Part shown: piece after piece, positions 1 through 8,604 of the stretch
How the letters are laid out: every line of letters starts with the position of its first letter
Position numbering within the stretch: position 1 is the first letter of the stretch
DNA from: Asticcacaulis sp. UBA2476
Lineage (GTDB): Bacteria > Pseudomonadota > Alphaproteobacteria > Caulobacterales > Caulobacteraceae
DNA: 64,000 bases
Direction: 5' to 3'
Assembly: GCA_002342035.1 (NCBI GenBank)
Contig: DDPE01000041.1
Location: forward strand, 36,680 to 100,679
The notes under the pieces: generated by a model
Told to the model about the DNA's origin: nothing
Database searches by the model: none
Seen by the model: the letters and a program-made list of their open reading frames with translations, nothing else
Translations under genes and position numbers: made by a program

Positions 1-1722
1 ACCATAGATGGCGACACCATAGTCATCAAAGGCATCAGCCCGACGCAACAGGGCATAGATGGCAAACTGCCGTTCGAGTTCCGCGCCAAGGTCATCGCCC
101 CCACCGGCACCCTGACCTCCCGCGAAGGTGGGGTCTATGTGGCGGGTGCCGAAGAGGTCGTGATCCTGATCGCCGCGGCGACCGGGTATGTGCGTTATAA
201 TGACATCTCTGGCGATCCAGTCGCTAAAAATGCCGCGATGATTTCAGCGGCCACGGCCAAAGGTTATGCCGCTCTTAAGGCCGATCATCTCAAAGATTAT
301 CAGACCATCTACAACCGCCTGAGTGTTGATCTCGGCACCAGTGACGCGGCGCTGAAACCCACCGATGAGCGCATCCGCAACTACGCCAGCGGCCACGATC
401 CGCACCTCGCAGCACTCTATGTGCAATATGGTCGCTATCTTTTGCTGTCGTCGTCGCGCGGGTCGCGCCAACCCGCCAATCTTCAAGGCATCTGGAACGA
501 CAAGATCAACCCGTCCTGGCAGTCAAAATGGACGCTGAACATCAATGCCCAGATGAACTATTGGCCGGCCTTGCCGGCTAATCTGGCGGAGACCATGCCA
601 CCCCTGTTCGATATGGTTGAAGACCTGTCTGAAACCGGCGCGAAGCTGGCCAAAGACATGTACGGCGCACGCGGTTGGGTCGTGTTCAACAATACGGATG
701 TCTGGCGCGTCGCGTCACCGCCCGATGGGGCTGTGTGGGCCCTGTGGCCGATGGGTGGGCCGTGGTTACTGCAAAACCTGTGGGAGACCTATGCCTACAC
801 TCTGGATAAGGATTATCTGAAACGGCTCTACCCGTTGATGAAGGGGTCGGCCCAGTTCTATCTCGACACCCTCGTCAAAGACCCGAACACCGGCTACATG
901 GTCACCAACCCGTCCAATTCGCCGGAAAACAGCCATGGCAAAGGCTCATCGCTGGCCGCCGGTCCCGCCATGGATAACCAGCTTCTGCGCGACCTGTTCG
1001 GCCATGTGGCTGAGGCCTCAAAAGTTCTGGGCATGGATGCCGCGTTTGCCCGCCAATGCACCGAAATGCGCAAAAATCTGCCGCCTGAAAAGATCGGCAA
1101 GGGCGGCTACCTTCAGGAATGGCAAGATGACTGGGATATGGAGGCCCCGGATATTAAGCACCGCCACGTTTCGCACCTCTATGCTCTGCACCCGTCCGAC
1201 CAGATTACGGTCGAGGACACGCCAGAGCTGGCCGCCGCCGCAAAAAAATCGCTGGAGATCCGCGGCGATGACGCCACCGGCTGGGGCATAGGCTGGCGTA
1301 TTAACCTGTGGGCACGCCTGAAAGACGGCGACCATGCCCATGAGGTCGTAAAGCTGTTGCTGGCCCCCAAGCGCTCATATCCCAACCTGTTTGACGCCCA
1401 TCCGCCGTTTCAGATCGATGGCAATTTCGGCGGCACCGCCGGCATTATAGAAATGCTGCTGCAATCGCACAGAGGCCGGATCGAGCCCTTGCCCGCCTTG
1501 CCATCCGCCTGGCCCAAGGGGGAGCTAAAAGGGGTATTGGCCCGTGGCGGATTTGTTTGTGATCTGAAATGGGCCGAAGGTGAACTGACCCATCTGACCG
1601 TATCCAGCGCCAAGGGCGGCCCGTGTCATATTGTCTATAAGGGGGCACATCTGCGCCGAATATTAAACGCTAATGAACGCCTGTCTCTAACCTTTAAATC
1701 CGGGAAACTGACATCCATATAA
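1..1722 (+). CDS. Glycoside hydrolase family 95 (alpha-L-fucosidase/alpha-L-galactosidase type), 5' partial
   Basis: The reading frame is open from base 1, so the N-terminus lies upstream of the window and a GTG at 139 is not the true start. About 573 residues remain of a family usually near 750-800. GH95 hallmarks are visible. The LQGIWN block begins at base 481. It is followed by the N-I-N pair at 538/544, corresponding to the two catalytic-site Asn residues. The general-acid Glu of SPENS is at 925, an HRHVSHLYALHP block follows, and the DGNFGG Asp is at 1417. All four active-site residues are kept. The family removes alpha-1,2-linked L-fucose or L-galactose. In this pectin locus a xyloglucan or rhamnogalacturonan side chain is the likely substrate, which is inference. 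A good terminator follows. Confidence 0.9.
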   Translation, partial: TIDGDTIVIKGISPTQQGIDGKLPFEFRAKVIAPTGTLTSREGGVYVAGAEEVVILIAAATGYVRYNDISGDPVAKNAAMISAATAKGYAALKADHLKDYQTIYNRLSVDLGTSDAALKPTDERIRNYASGHDPHLAALYVQYGRYLLLSSSRGSRQPANLQGIWNDKINPSWQSKWTLNINAQMNYWPALPANLAETMPPLFDMVEDLSETGAKLAKDMYGARGWVVFNNTDVWRVASPPDGAVWALWPMGGPWLLQNLWETYAYTLDKDYLKRLYPLMKGSAQFYLDTLVKDPNTGYMVTNPSNSPENSHGKGSSLAAGPAMDNQLLRDLFGHVAEASKVLGMDAAFARQCTEMRKNLPPEKIGKGGYLQEWQDDWDMEAPDIKHRHVSHLYALHPSDQITVEDTPELAAAAKKSLEIRGDDATGWGIGWRINLWARLKDGDHAHEVVKLLLAPKRSYPNLFDAHPPFQIDGNFGGTAGIIEMLLQSHRGRIEPLPALPSAWPKGELKGVLARGGFVCDLKWAEGELTHLTVSSAKGGPCHIVYKGAHLRRILNANERLSLTFKSGKLTSI

Positions 1723-1753
1723 ATAGGGTCTCTTCCTGAGTGAAACCATTGAT

Positions 1754-1792
1754 CCGCGGCGTGAGCTTACCCCCCTCACGCCGTGGTTTTTT
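1754..1792 (+). terminator. Rho-independent terminator of the GH95 gene
   Basis: A 12-bp stem (CCGCGGCGTGAG / CTCACGCCGTGG, one G-U pair) with a 9-nt loop is followed by six T residues, 31 bp after the GH95 stop. Confidence 0.85.
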
Positions 1793-1806
1793 GTGCGCCT
1801 GAGACG

Positions 1807-1838
1807 AAAAAACCGCCGCCTGATCACTCAGGCGGCGG
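1807..1838 (-). terminator. Rho-independent terminator of the TonB receptor gene
   Basis: A perfect 11-bp stem CCGCCGCCTGA / TCAGGCGGCGG with a TCAC loop is flanked on its left by six A residues. Read on the minus strand this is stem then T6, about 35 bp past the receptor stop. It forms a back-to-back pair with the plus-strand terminator at 1754. Confidence 0.85.
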
Positions 1839-1873
1839 CAGTCGGGTTACGATGTACGCTTACTCAATTCGAA

Positions 1874-4800
1874 CTATTGCATGCGGTAAATGACACCGAA
1901 TGAGAACGAACGCCCACCATATTGAAGGTTGTGCAGGTAGGGTGCGCCACTTTCAAATGTTTCACCGCGTTTAGCAGAGATCGTCTGAGCTTCTTTAGTC
2001 AGGTTACGACCTTCGACAAATATATCAACATTTGGACGCAGCTTATGTGTGATCTTGGCATCGACATAGAGTGTCTCGTCGGTGAACATCGGGTTGCCGG
2101 GTTGCCACGGAACCGGACGAGCCGCAACGTTAATATCGCTGGGGAAGTTATTCCGCGTATTGCTGCCGCAGGCTTCAATACAGCGGAAACTTTCAGCACG
2201 TGCCTGCCAGGAAACGCGGGCATTAGTCTTTCCATCATCATACCATAGCGACAGGTTAGCGAAGTATTTCGATTCACCGATCGGCGGCAGAGCTTCACCC
2301 GTATTCGGGTTAATGATGCTTTGGCTTTGCGTATTACCCAGTTCCGAATAGTTGAAATCAGCACCGGTATAGCGCAGATACCACGGCAGGAAGGTAAAGG
2401 CGGTCTTGGAGGTAATTTCCCACCCTGTCCGTTCATAAGGCCCCGCATTGCCCCAGCTTGGGAAGGTAAATTGCAGGTTATCCAAAGACTCGCCTGTGAC
2501 CGGATCAACAATACCCGTACCCGCAAAAAGAGCTTCAGAGCGGCTGATGCTTATGACGCCACCTGTACGTACATCCAGTTTGTGGACGGCGAATGACAGC
2601 ATGGTGTCTCGGTTCGGATACCATTCTAGGGTCGCCGACTCATTCCAGGCCGTATAAGGCTTAAGACCAGGATTACCCACGCGACCCGAACATGTATATT
2701 CATCGTCATAACCATCAAGGCCAAGCGTACGACGCTCATCAATTGTACAGTTAGCTACGGCCGTAAGCTGGGATACTTGCGGACGCGCAACGGTCTTGGC
2801 CTTGTAATAACGCAGAACCAATTCGTCAGGCTTCAGCCACAGGTTAGCGTTATAGCTTGGGATATAATCCCGTGTTGTTTTCGTGAAGGCAACGTTTTTG
2901 CTATAGGTCGTAGTGGTGATACCAGCCGCCGCCGCCGGGTTCGCCGGATCAAAAGCGCCGTTAGTATTAATTGACGTAATCGTCATATCACCCGCGCCAG
3001 TTACATCAGCTTCAACGACACGTAAGCCGAAGTTTCCGTTGAACAGAAGGTTAAATGGCAACTCTTGCTCAAAGTCGAGCATGTAGTAGGCCGCTGTAAA
3101 CTTTTCATCAAAGGCGACAAATGGCTGTGCATAGACATTACCATCGCTGGCAACACACGTCTTGGCGCAGTTCATGTTGAAGTTCTGTGCGGCCGGAACA
3201 AGGCTCATGATCTTACGGACATCAATGCCTTGCCAGTTTTCCAGATCCTCAGCCCCTTCATAATCGTTGAAGAAGGTGGAATCAGGCGCCAAGCTGGTTG
3301 AGGCAATCAGATTAAGAAGCTCGGCCGGCGTATAGGTCATAACACCTGTCATGCTGGTCGACAGGTTTGTATTGGCTACATAGCCGAAGTTACAGGGTTC
3401 AATCGAGGTTGATGTCGGCTCACAGGCGCGGAAAGTCCCGCGAAGACGCGTCGTAGGCAGGATAACGGGGGCCACAAAGCCCGGCTGCCCAAAAGTGCCT
3501 GAACCTGAACTGATAGTGCGCCCGCCCGGATTATTCCAGTTGGTGCTTTGCGGGTTACGATAGCTTACACCGGCTTTGAATTGAGTAAAGAATGGCACTT
3601 TAGCTTCGATGTTATAGGTAACATCGAGCTTGGCAGTTTCTTCTGACCATTCTGACAGCCAAAGGTCATAGTTCAAACCAAAACTGGTGGATACGCGCGG
3701 ACGCTGCGCTACCGTATAGGCCGGAATCGCCGGGCCGTTGACGCTGGCTACAACCGCTGCCGACGCCGCTTGAGGGTTCAGGAATACATAATTGGAAGGG
3801 TTTGTTTCATCATAGGCGCCGAGAATTTCATGCGACCAAAGTCCCGATGGCTGCACGAAGAAACGGGCGGCACCATAGTTGAACGAACGGTTGGTTGAGA
3901 TATTTTGACGCTTTGATTCCGATTCGGACTTACCGGCTATGAATTCGATCTTCAGGTCTTCGTGGTTATATGTACCACCGAACTGCATATATTGGGCATC
4001 GACCTCAAATGGCTCCCAGCCTTGGTTGATATTGGACACAGCATCCGTCAGCGTATACTCTGTTACGTAGTGATTAGCATCAACCTTAACGGTTGACGGA
4101 TCGATACCTGCAACGATACCCGTTGCGGCTTGGTTAGCATTCGGGCCCCATACACCGTCATACAGGAAGTAGCGTGTATTGCCTGGTGCTACAGCGCGAT
4201 TTTGTACGCCCGCCACTGTGCTGCCAACATACCATGCGCCGTTGGGATTGCCTGTTGCCGTCCATACAGCGCCTGGGTTAAGCGGTGTTTCCTGCCCGCC
4301 CTGAAGGCTGCGCCAACGGTATTGACGATCCACCTCACGAGTATTTTTATTGAACTTAGCGTAAACCGTCAGACGGTCATTGACACGGAAGTCAAAGCGC
4401 AAATCGGCCGAGAAACGCTTATCATACTGGGTATTGTCAAAGCTGCGAACCAGGTTGGGTTCAAGGTCATTCCACTGGTTCAGACAGTTTTGAAGTTCAT
4501 AGACGCGCTGGTTACGAATATTGTTCGCTGCCGTTGACGTTCCGCCAGTTGTTATGAACGGAAATGCCGCATAGCACGCCGCTTTGGTTTGAGCTGCTGC
4601 TGACTGCTCGACAAGCTGACGCGGTGTGAACGACGAGTTGGCAATGAGCGTGTCGACACCCGCTACAGGGTCAGATGTTAACGTAGACGGATTAAACTCA
4701 AATGTCTTTTCCGGGGAGTTATCAAAGTCGATCCGGCCCTGATAACCGGCATTGTTACCGTGAACGCCCTGACCATTGTTATTGCTCTGCACTTCTGAGC

Positions 4801-5527
4801 CAGTTACGTTGAGCAGAACCCCCAGACGGCCATCAAAGAACTTACGTGACGCGATCAGGTTATAGTCAGGTTTCCACATCTCACCCAGAGAGTTACGACG
4901 CCCGCCTATACGAAGCTGTAAGTAAGGCTTAGCAAAATCGAGACCGGTGCGGGTCTGAATGCGAACGCTGCCCCCCAGCGACCCTTCGGTCATATCGGCG
5001 GTGGAGCCTTTAACAACATCCACGCTCTTGATCAGGTCAGACGGCAAAGCCGAAAGGTCGGCACTGCGCTGATCACCGCGTCCCGTACCGGGGATACCTG
5101 CCGCAGCAACACCCAAACCATCCATTTCGATACGGATAGCGTCCATTTCGTTACCGCGAATGTTGATCGTGCTACCTTCACCGAAGTCATCACGCTGAAG
5201 CGCCACACCAGCGATACGCGAGATCGCTTCGTTTACGTTGCGATCCGGGAACGCGCCAACATCGTCAGCGACGATTGAATCCGTCATAGTCTTGGCGCGC
5301 TTCTTACGGTCATTTGCCGATTGCTGGGCGGCGCGGGCGCCGACGACGACGACTTCCTGGATATCCTCATCGGCAGCGGCGGCGACCGGAGCGCCGGCCT
5401 GGCTGGACGATACAATCGCGTCCTGAGCCATGGCCGTGCCTGAGAACGCCATCATGGAAATAAGCGTCATCGCCGTTCCCTGCTGCAGGGCTTTGGAAAA
5501 TGACCGGTTACGGTTGCGGGTTAACAT
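1874..5527 (-). CDS. TonB-dependent receptor (Xanthomonas/Caulobacter type), probable oligosaccharide importer
   Basis: A 1,217-residue outer-membrane receptor that imports a bulky substrate using TonB-ExbBD energy. The start is set at ATG 5527 because AGGAGG (5537-5542) lies 9 nt upstream. The frame extends another 45 bp but lacks such a site. Residues 1-35 form a Sec signal peptide ending AMAQ. A TonB-box-like stretch (EVVVVGAR) comes near residue 60. The plug domain follows with the motifs RIAGVALQRD and INIRGNEMD, then a very long beta-barrel ending in an aromatic-rich strand (SFGVIYRMQ). The size is typical of carbohydrate receptors in Caulobacteraceae. Its position between GH95 and PL11 genes suggests pectic or hemicellulosic oligosaccharides as ligand, which is inference. 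It is transcribed alone and ends at its own terminator. Confidence 0.9.
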   Translation of the reverse strand: MLTRNRNRSFSKALQQGTAMTLISMMAFSGTAMAQDAIVSSSQAGAPVAAAADEDIQEVVVVGARAAQQSANDRKKRAKTMTDSIVADDVGAFPDRNVNEAISRIAGVALQRDDFGEGSTINIRGNEMDAIRIEMDGLGVAAAGIPGTGRGDQRSADLSALPSDLIKSVDVVKGSTADMTEGSLGGSVRIQTRTGLDFAKPYLQLRIGGRRNSLGEMWKPDYNLIASRKFFDGRLGVLLNVTGSEVQSNNNGQGVHGNNAGYQGRIDFDNSPEKTFEFNPSTLTSDPVAGVDTLIANSSFTPRQLVEQSAAAQTKAACYAAFPFITTGGTSTAANNIRNQRVYELQNCLNQWNDLEPNLVRSFDNTQYDKRFSADLRFDFRVNDRLTVYAKFNKNTREVDRQYRWRSLQGGQETPLNPGAVWTATGNPNGAWYVGSTVAGVQNRAVAPGNTRYFLYDGVWGPNANQAATGIVAGIDPSTVKVDANHYVTEYTLTDAVSNINQGWEPFEVDAQYMQFGGTYNHEDLKIEFIAGKSESESKRQNISTNRSFNYGAARFFVQPSGLWSHEILGAYDETNPSNYVFLNPQAASAAVVASVNGPAIPAYTVAQRPRVSTSFGLNYDLWLSEWSEETAKLDVTYNIEAKVPFFTQFKAGVSYRNPQSTNWNNPGGRTISSGSGTFGQPGFVAPVILPTTRLRGTFRACEPTSTSIEPCNFGYVANTNLSTSMTGVMTYTPAELLNLIASTSLAPDSTFFNDYEGAEDLENWQGIDVRKIMSLVPAAQNFNMNCAKTCVASDGNVYAQPFVAFDEKFTAAYYMLDFEQELPFNLLFNGNFGLRVVEADVTGAGDMTITSINTNGAFDPANPAAAAGITTTTYSKNVAFTKTTRDYIPSYNANLWLKPDELVLRYYKAKTVARPQVSQLTAVANCTIDERRTLGLDGYDDEYTCSGRVGNPGLKPYTAWNESATLEWYPNRDTMLSFAVHKLDVRTGGVISISRSEALFAGTGIVDPVTGESLDNLQFTFPSWGNAGPYERTGWEITSKTAFTFLPWYLRYTGADFNYSELGNTQSQSIINPNTGEALPPIGESKYFANLSLWYDDGKTNARVSWQARAESFRCIEACGSNTRNNFPSDINVAARPVPWQPGNPMFTDETLYVDAKITHKLRPNVDIFVEGRNLTKEAQTISAKRGETFESGAPYLHNLQYGGRSFSFGVIYRMQ

Positions 5528-5780
5528 CAAAATAGTCCTCCTGGTGCTGGCTTTTTCAAAGCCCGGCGCCATGTGTCGGCACCTGCCCCAGAGGTTGAAA
5601 AGAGAACGTAATCCGCACAGGTCAGCGATGCCGCCGCCCGCACATTCATTACTGATGACCGTGAAGTGTCGCTGCCTATGGGGCTGAAACGCAAAACCCA
5701 GCTCGGCATTATCCGAGCGGACGCATTCCTAAAAGCCCTTCCGCAAGCGGACGGTTTCCGGTGTCATCTCCCTTTTATTG

Positions 5781-5795
5781 GACCGTTAGTCGGTC
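5781..5795. promoter_or_regulatory. Short palindrome upstream of the TonB receptor, possible operator
   Basis: GACCG-TTAGT-CGGTC is a perfect 5-bp inverted repeat with a 5-nt spacer in the roughly 1-kb gap between the receptor and PL11 genes. It lies about 250 bp upstream of the receptor start. Function is inferred only from symmetry and position. Confidence 0.3.
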
Positions 5796-6107
5796 TCATT
5801 TATCAACCCCTATGGGATGATCTAAGCTTTGTTGATTGATTGTGGCAAGTCAAGATACATTTTGATCATTTGCGCCATATTGTCCGTCAAATTGGTCAGA
5901 TAAGTGAGCCTGCGTTACAAAAAGAACACAATTTTTCTAACAAATCGCCACATTTATGCCCGCTCAGGCAAAGATGTGCACCATATTGGTCAAATCGCTG
6001 AATCGTCGCCCCCTTCGATATTACGAACTCGCCTTAACCAAACTATTGAATAATATGAAACTAATATCCACGACGCAAAAATCTGACATTTTGAAGCGTC
6101 CGAAACA

Positions 6108-6121
6108 TGATAGCGCTAACA
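6108..6121. promoter_or_regulatory. LacI-family-type operator palindrome
   Basis: TGATAGCGCTAACA is centred on the palindrome TAGCGCTA. It differs at one base from the xyl-box (TGGTAGCGCTAACA) described for the LacI-family XylR regulator of Xanthomonas carbohydrate-utilisation loci. It lies in the shared upstream region of the TonB receptor (minus) and PL11 (plus) genes and could serve either. No LacI regulator gene is in the window, so the binding protein would be encoded elsewhere. Confidence 0.5.
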
Positions 6122-6179
6122 AAATGAACCCGGAAAATCGATTTTGATTACTATTGCGCAATACAGATTATTGTCGTAC

Positions 6180-6366
6180 TAATTTGCGCAGCATGACTCT
6201 TGGTGTTCATTTCAAGCGTTTTGTCGGCCACGCCTTTAGGTGATTATGACGCGCTTTGCCGTCATGATCGCGGAGGCAACCTTCCCGAAATAGCTTCAGG
6301 CCGCGTCCCGAAGCTATTGACTGACAACGGTGACAGCCATTCCCTTGGCTCTCACCGTTTTTTTTT
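6180..6366 (+). ncRNA. Candidate small RNA or attenuated leader ending in a strong terminator
   Basis: Three hairpins follow each other in a stretch with no convincing protein. They are ATGACG/CGTCAT (6246-6251 with 6260-6265), AATAGCTTC/GAAGCTATT (6289-6297 with 6310-6318), and a terminator stem at 6326-6359 followed by nine T residues. The terminator lies about 165 bp upstream of the PL11 start, and no plus-strand gene precedes it for more than 4 kb. It therefore ends either an independent sRNA or a prematurely terminated leader of the PL11 transcript. The 5' end is a guess. No known RNA family was recognised. Confidence 0.45.
6326..6366 (+). terminator. Strong rho-independent terminator with no upstream protein gene
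   Basis: AACGGTGACAGCC pairs with GGCTCTCACCGTT (13 bp, one mismatch) across an 8-nt loop and is followed by T9 (6358-6366). It is the 3' end of the RNA candidate described at 6180. Confidence 0.85.
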
Positions 6367-6532
6367 GCCTTGCGCGCCACGCTATGATTGATATCGCGCA
6401 CGATCGATCAAATTGCGCTTGTCTCGCTCATTACAAAGGCGTAGCCTCCCGATAAAATAAAAGGCACCCCGGTTTAACCGATCCGGCAGGGCCAGCCTTT
6501 CACGGGGAAACTAAACTCAAGGATATAATCAG

Positions 6533-8497
6533 ATGCATGATCTGAAACTTTACCTTCGCCGCTCAGGGGCGGTTCTGCCGACACTCGCCGCACTCGCCAT
6601 GTCAACGGCGGCGTTAGCGCAAGCCGGTCCGCGCCATATGGAAGCAATCGACCGCGGCGTGGTCGCTGTTCCGGCCACTAATGGTGTGCTGGTTAGCTGG
6701 CGCCTGCTGGGCAATGATGCGGATAAGACGACCTTTAATCTCTATCGCGACGGCAAGAAAATCACGCCAAAGCCCATCAGCGTGACGAATTTCGCAGACG
6801 CCAAGGGTAGCGCGACATCCATCTATAAAGTCGCAGCAATCACGGGTGGCAAGGCAACCGGCACCTCAGCTGATGCGCGCGTGTGGGCAGAGGGCTACCT
6901 CAACATTCCGCTGAATAAGCCCGCTGACGGCACCACGCCCGATGGCCAAACCTATAGCTACAATGCTAATGACGCTTCGGTCGGCGACCTTGATGGCGAT
7001 GGCCGTTATGAGATCATCCTGAAGTGGGACCCCAGCAATTCCAAGGACAATTCCCAGGGCGGCTATACCGGCAATGTCTTTATCGATGCCTATACGCTTG
7101 ACGGCAAACAGCTTTGGCGCATCAATCTGGGGCGCAATATTCGCGCCGGCGCCCATTACAGCCAGTTTCAGGTGGCCGACTATGATGGTGACGGCAAGGC
7201 CGAACTGATCGTCAAAACCGCCGATGGCACCAAAGACGCTCAGGGCAAGGTCATCGGCGATGCGAATGCCAATTGGGTAGAAGGTGATGGCGAGGTCGCC
7301 CAGAACGATCGCACCGGCTCCGTCGTCGCACCCGACGGCAAATTGATGGCGCAATTTAAAGGCCGCATCCTTAAGGGGCCGGAATATTTAAGCGTCTTCG
7401 AGGGCGCCACCGGTCGTGTGCTCGATACTGTCGATTTTGCTAATACACGCGGCACCACCGGGCCGGACGCCACCCCCGAAGAACAAAAAGCCCGCTGGGG
7501 CGACGCCTACGGCAACCGGTCGGAGCGCTATCTGGCGGGCACGGCCTGGCTTGACGGTGTTCATCCGTCAGTGGTTATGGCGCGTGGCTATTACGCCCGC
7601 ACAACCCTGTCGGCCTATGATTTCCGCGATGGTAAGCTGAACAAGCGCTGGTACTTTGATTCCGAAGCTGACGGCGCGCCGGACGGCTATTCGCATCAGG
7701 GCAACCACCAGTTCTCGGTCGCTGACGTCGATGGCGACGGTAAGGATGAAGTCATATATGGCTCCATGACGTTGGATGATGACGGTAAGCCCCTGTGGAG
7801 CGCCAAACTCGGTCACGGCGACGCCATGCATGTCTCCGACCTCGATCCGACTCGTCCTGGCCTTGAAAAGTTTGGCGTGCATGAAAGCATGCGCGACAGC
7901 GGCAACCGCGGCTCAGCCATGCTGGACGCCAAAACGGGTGAGATCATCTGGTCGACCCCGGCTGAAAAAGATACCGGGCGCGGCGTCTCCGCAGATATTG
8001 ACCCGCGTCACCTTGGGACAGAATCATGGGCCTCTAACTCGTCCAACCTATATAATGCCAAGGGCGAGATAATCTCGGACAAGCGCCCGCGTTCGATGAA
8101 CTTTGCCATCTGGTGGGACGGCGATCTGACCCGCGAACTACTGGACGGCAACAAGATCTTTAAGTGGGACTGGAAGACAGGCGACTCGCCCGTCATTTTC
8201 GAGATGACGGACACCACCTCCAACAATGGCACCAAGTCCAATCCGGCGCTGCAGGCCGACATACTCGGTGACTGGCGCGAAGAGGTCATTATGCGCACCA
8301 CCGACAATACGGCCTTACGTATCTATTCGACCAATATCCCGACGACCTACCGCTTCACCACCCTGATGCACGATCCGGTTTACCGGGCGGGCATCGCCTG
8401 GCAGAACACGGCCTATAACCAGCCGCCGCACGTCAGCTACTACCTGGGTGAAGGTATGAAAACCCCGCCCAAAGCCAATATCAAAATCGGCAAATAG
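6533..8497 (+). CDS. Rhamnogalacturonan lyase, polysaccharide lyase family 11
   Basis: A 654-residue secreted enzyme that cleaves the rhamnose-galacturonic acid backbone of rhamnogalacturonan I by beta-elimination (YesW/YesX family). A Sec signal peptide spans residues 1-29 (ALA cleavage). An N-terminal fibronectin-like segment leads into an eight-bladed propeller. Its calcium-binding loops are visible as DLDGDG near residue 153, DYDGDG near 217 and DVDGDG near 400, and DILGDWREE near 577 is a family signature. Full length matches the family. The ATG is preceded by an AAGGAT ribosome site. It supplies unsaturated oligosaccharides to the PL22, GH105 and rhamnose pathway genes nearby. A terminator follows. 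Confidence 0.93.
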   Translation: MHDLKLYLRRSGAVLPTLAALAMSTAALAQAGPRHMEAIDRGVVAVPATNGVLVSWRLLGNDADKTTFNLYRDGKKITPKPISVTNFADAKGSATSIYKVAAITGGKATGTSADARVWAEGYLNIPLNKPADGTTPDGQTYSYNANDASVGDLDGDGRYEIILKWDPSNSKDNSQGGYTGNVFIDAYTLDGKQLWRINLGRNIRAGAHYSQFQVADYDGDGKAELIVKTADGTKDAQGKVIGDANANWVEGDGEVAQNDRTGSVVAPDGKLMAQFKGRILKGPEYLSVFEGATGRVLDTVDFANTRGTTGPDATPEEQKARWGDAYGNRSERYLAGTAWLDGVHPSVVMARGYYARTTLSAYDFRDGKLNKRWYFDSEADGAPDGYSHQGNHQFSVADVDGDGKDEVIYGSMTLDDDGKPLWSAKLGHGDAMHVSDLDPTRPGLEKFGVHESMRDSGNRGSAMLDAKTGEIIWSTPAEKDTGRGVSADIDPRHLGTESWASNSSNLYNAKGEIISDKRPRSMNFAIWWDGDLTRELLDGNKIFKWDWKTGDSPVIFEMTDTTSNNGTKSNPALQADILGDWREEVIMRTTDNTALRIYSTNIPTTYRFTTLMHDPVYRAGIAWQNTAYNQPPHVSYYLGEGMKTPPKANIKIGK

Positions 8498-8561
8498 GTA
8501 AAAAGCGCCATCCAAAAAGTGGATACCGGTTTTTGGAAAAATTGCGCGTCAAACAAAATAA

Positions 8562-8587
8562 CCCCCGGAGTTCGCTCCGGGGGTTTT
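8562..8587. terminator. Bidirectional terminator between convergent PL11 and PL22 genes
   Basis: A perfect 9-bp stem CCCCCGGAG / CTCCGGGGG with a TTCG tetraloop is followed by T4 on the plus strand. An A-rich left flank gives T-rich RNA on the minus strand. Confidence 0.8.
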
Positions 8588-8604
8588 AATTTGTCCAAAC
8601 CGTC

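Noticed and set aside
4130..4537. Plus-strand open frame inside the TonB receptor gene
   Set aside because: It is antisense to conserved barrel sequence, has no recognisable domain and no ribosome site.
5528..5760. Possible cobalamin or other riboswitch in the TonB receptor leader
   Set aside because: Only short local stems were found; no conserved riboswitch core could be recognised.
5881..6000. Two copies of ATTGGTCA near the TonB receptor promoter
   Set aside because: Short, not palindromic and irregularly spaced; could be chance.
5956..6147. 63-codon open frame upstream of the TonB receptor
   Set aside because: AT-rich, no ribosome site, composition unlike neighbouring genes, and it covers the LacI-type operator.
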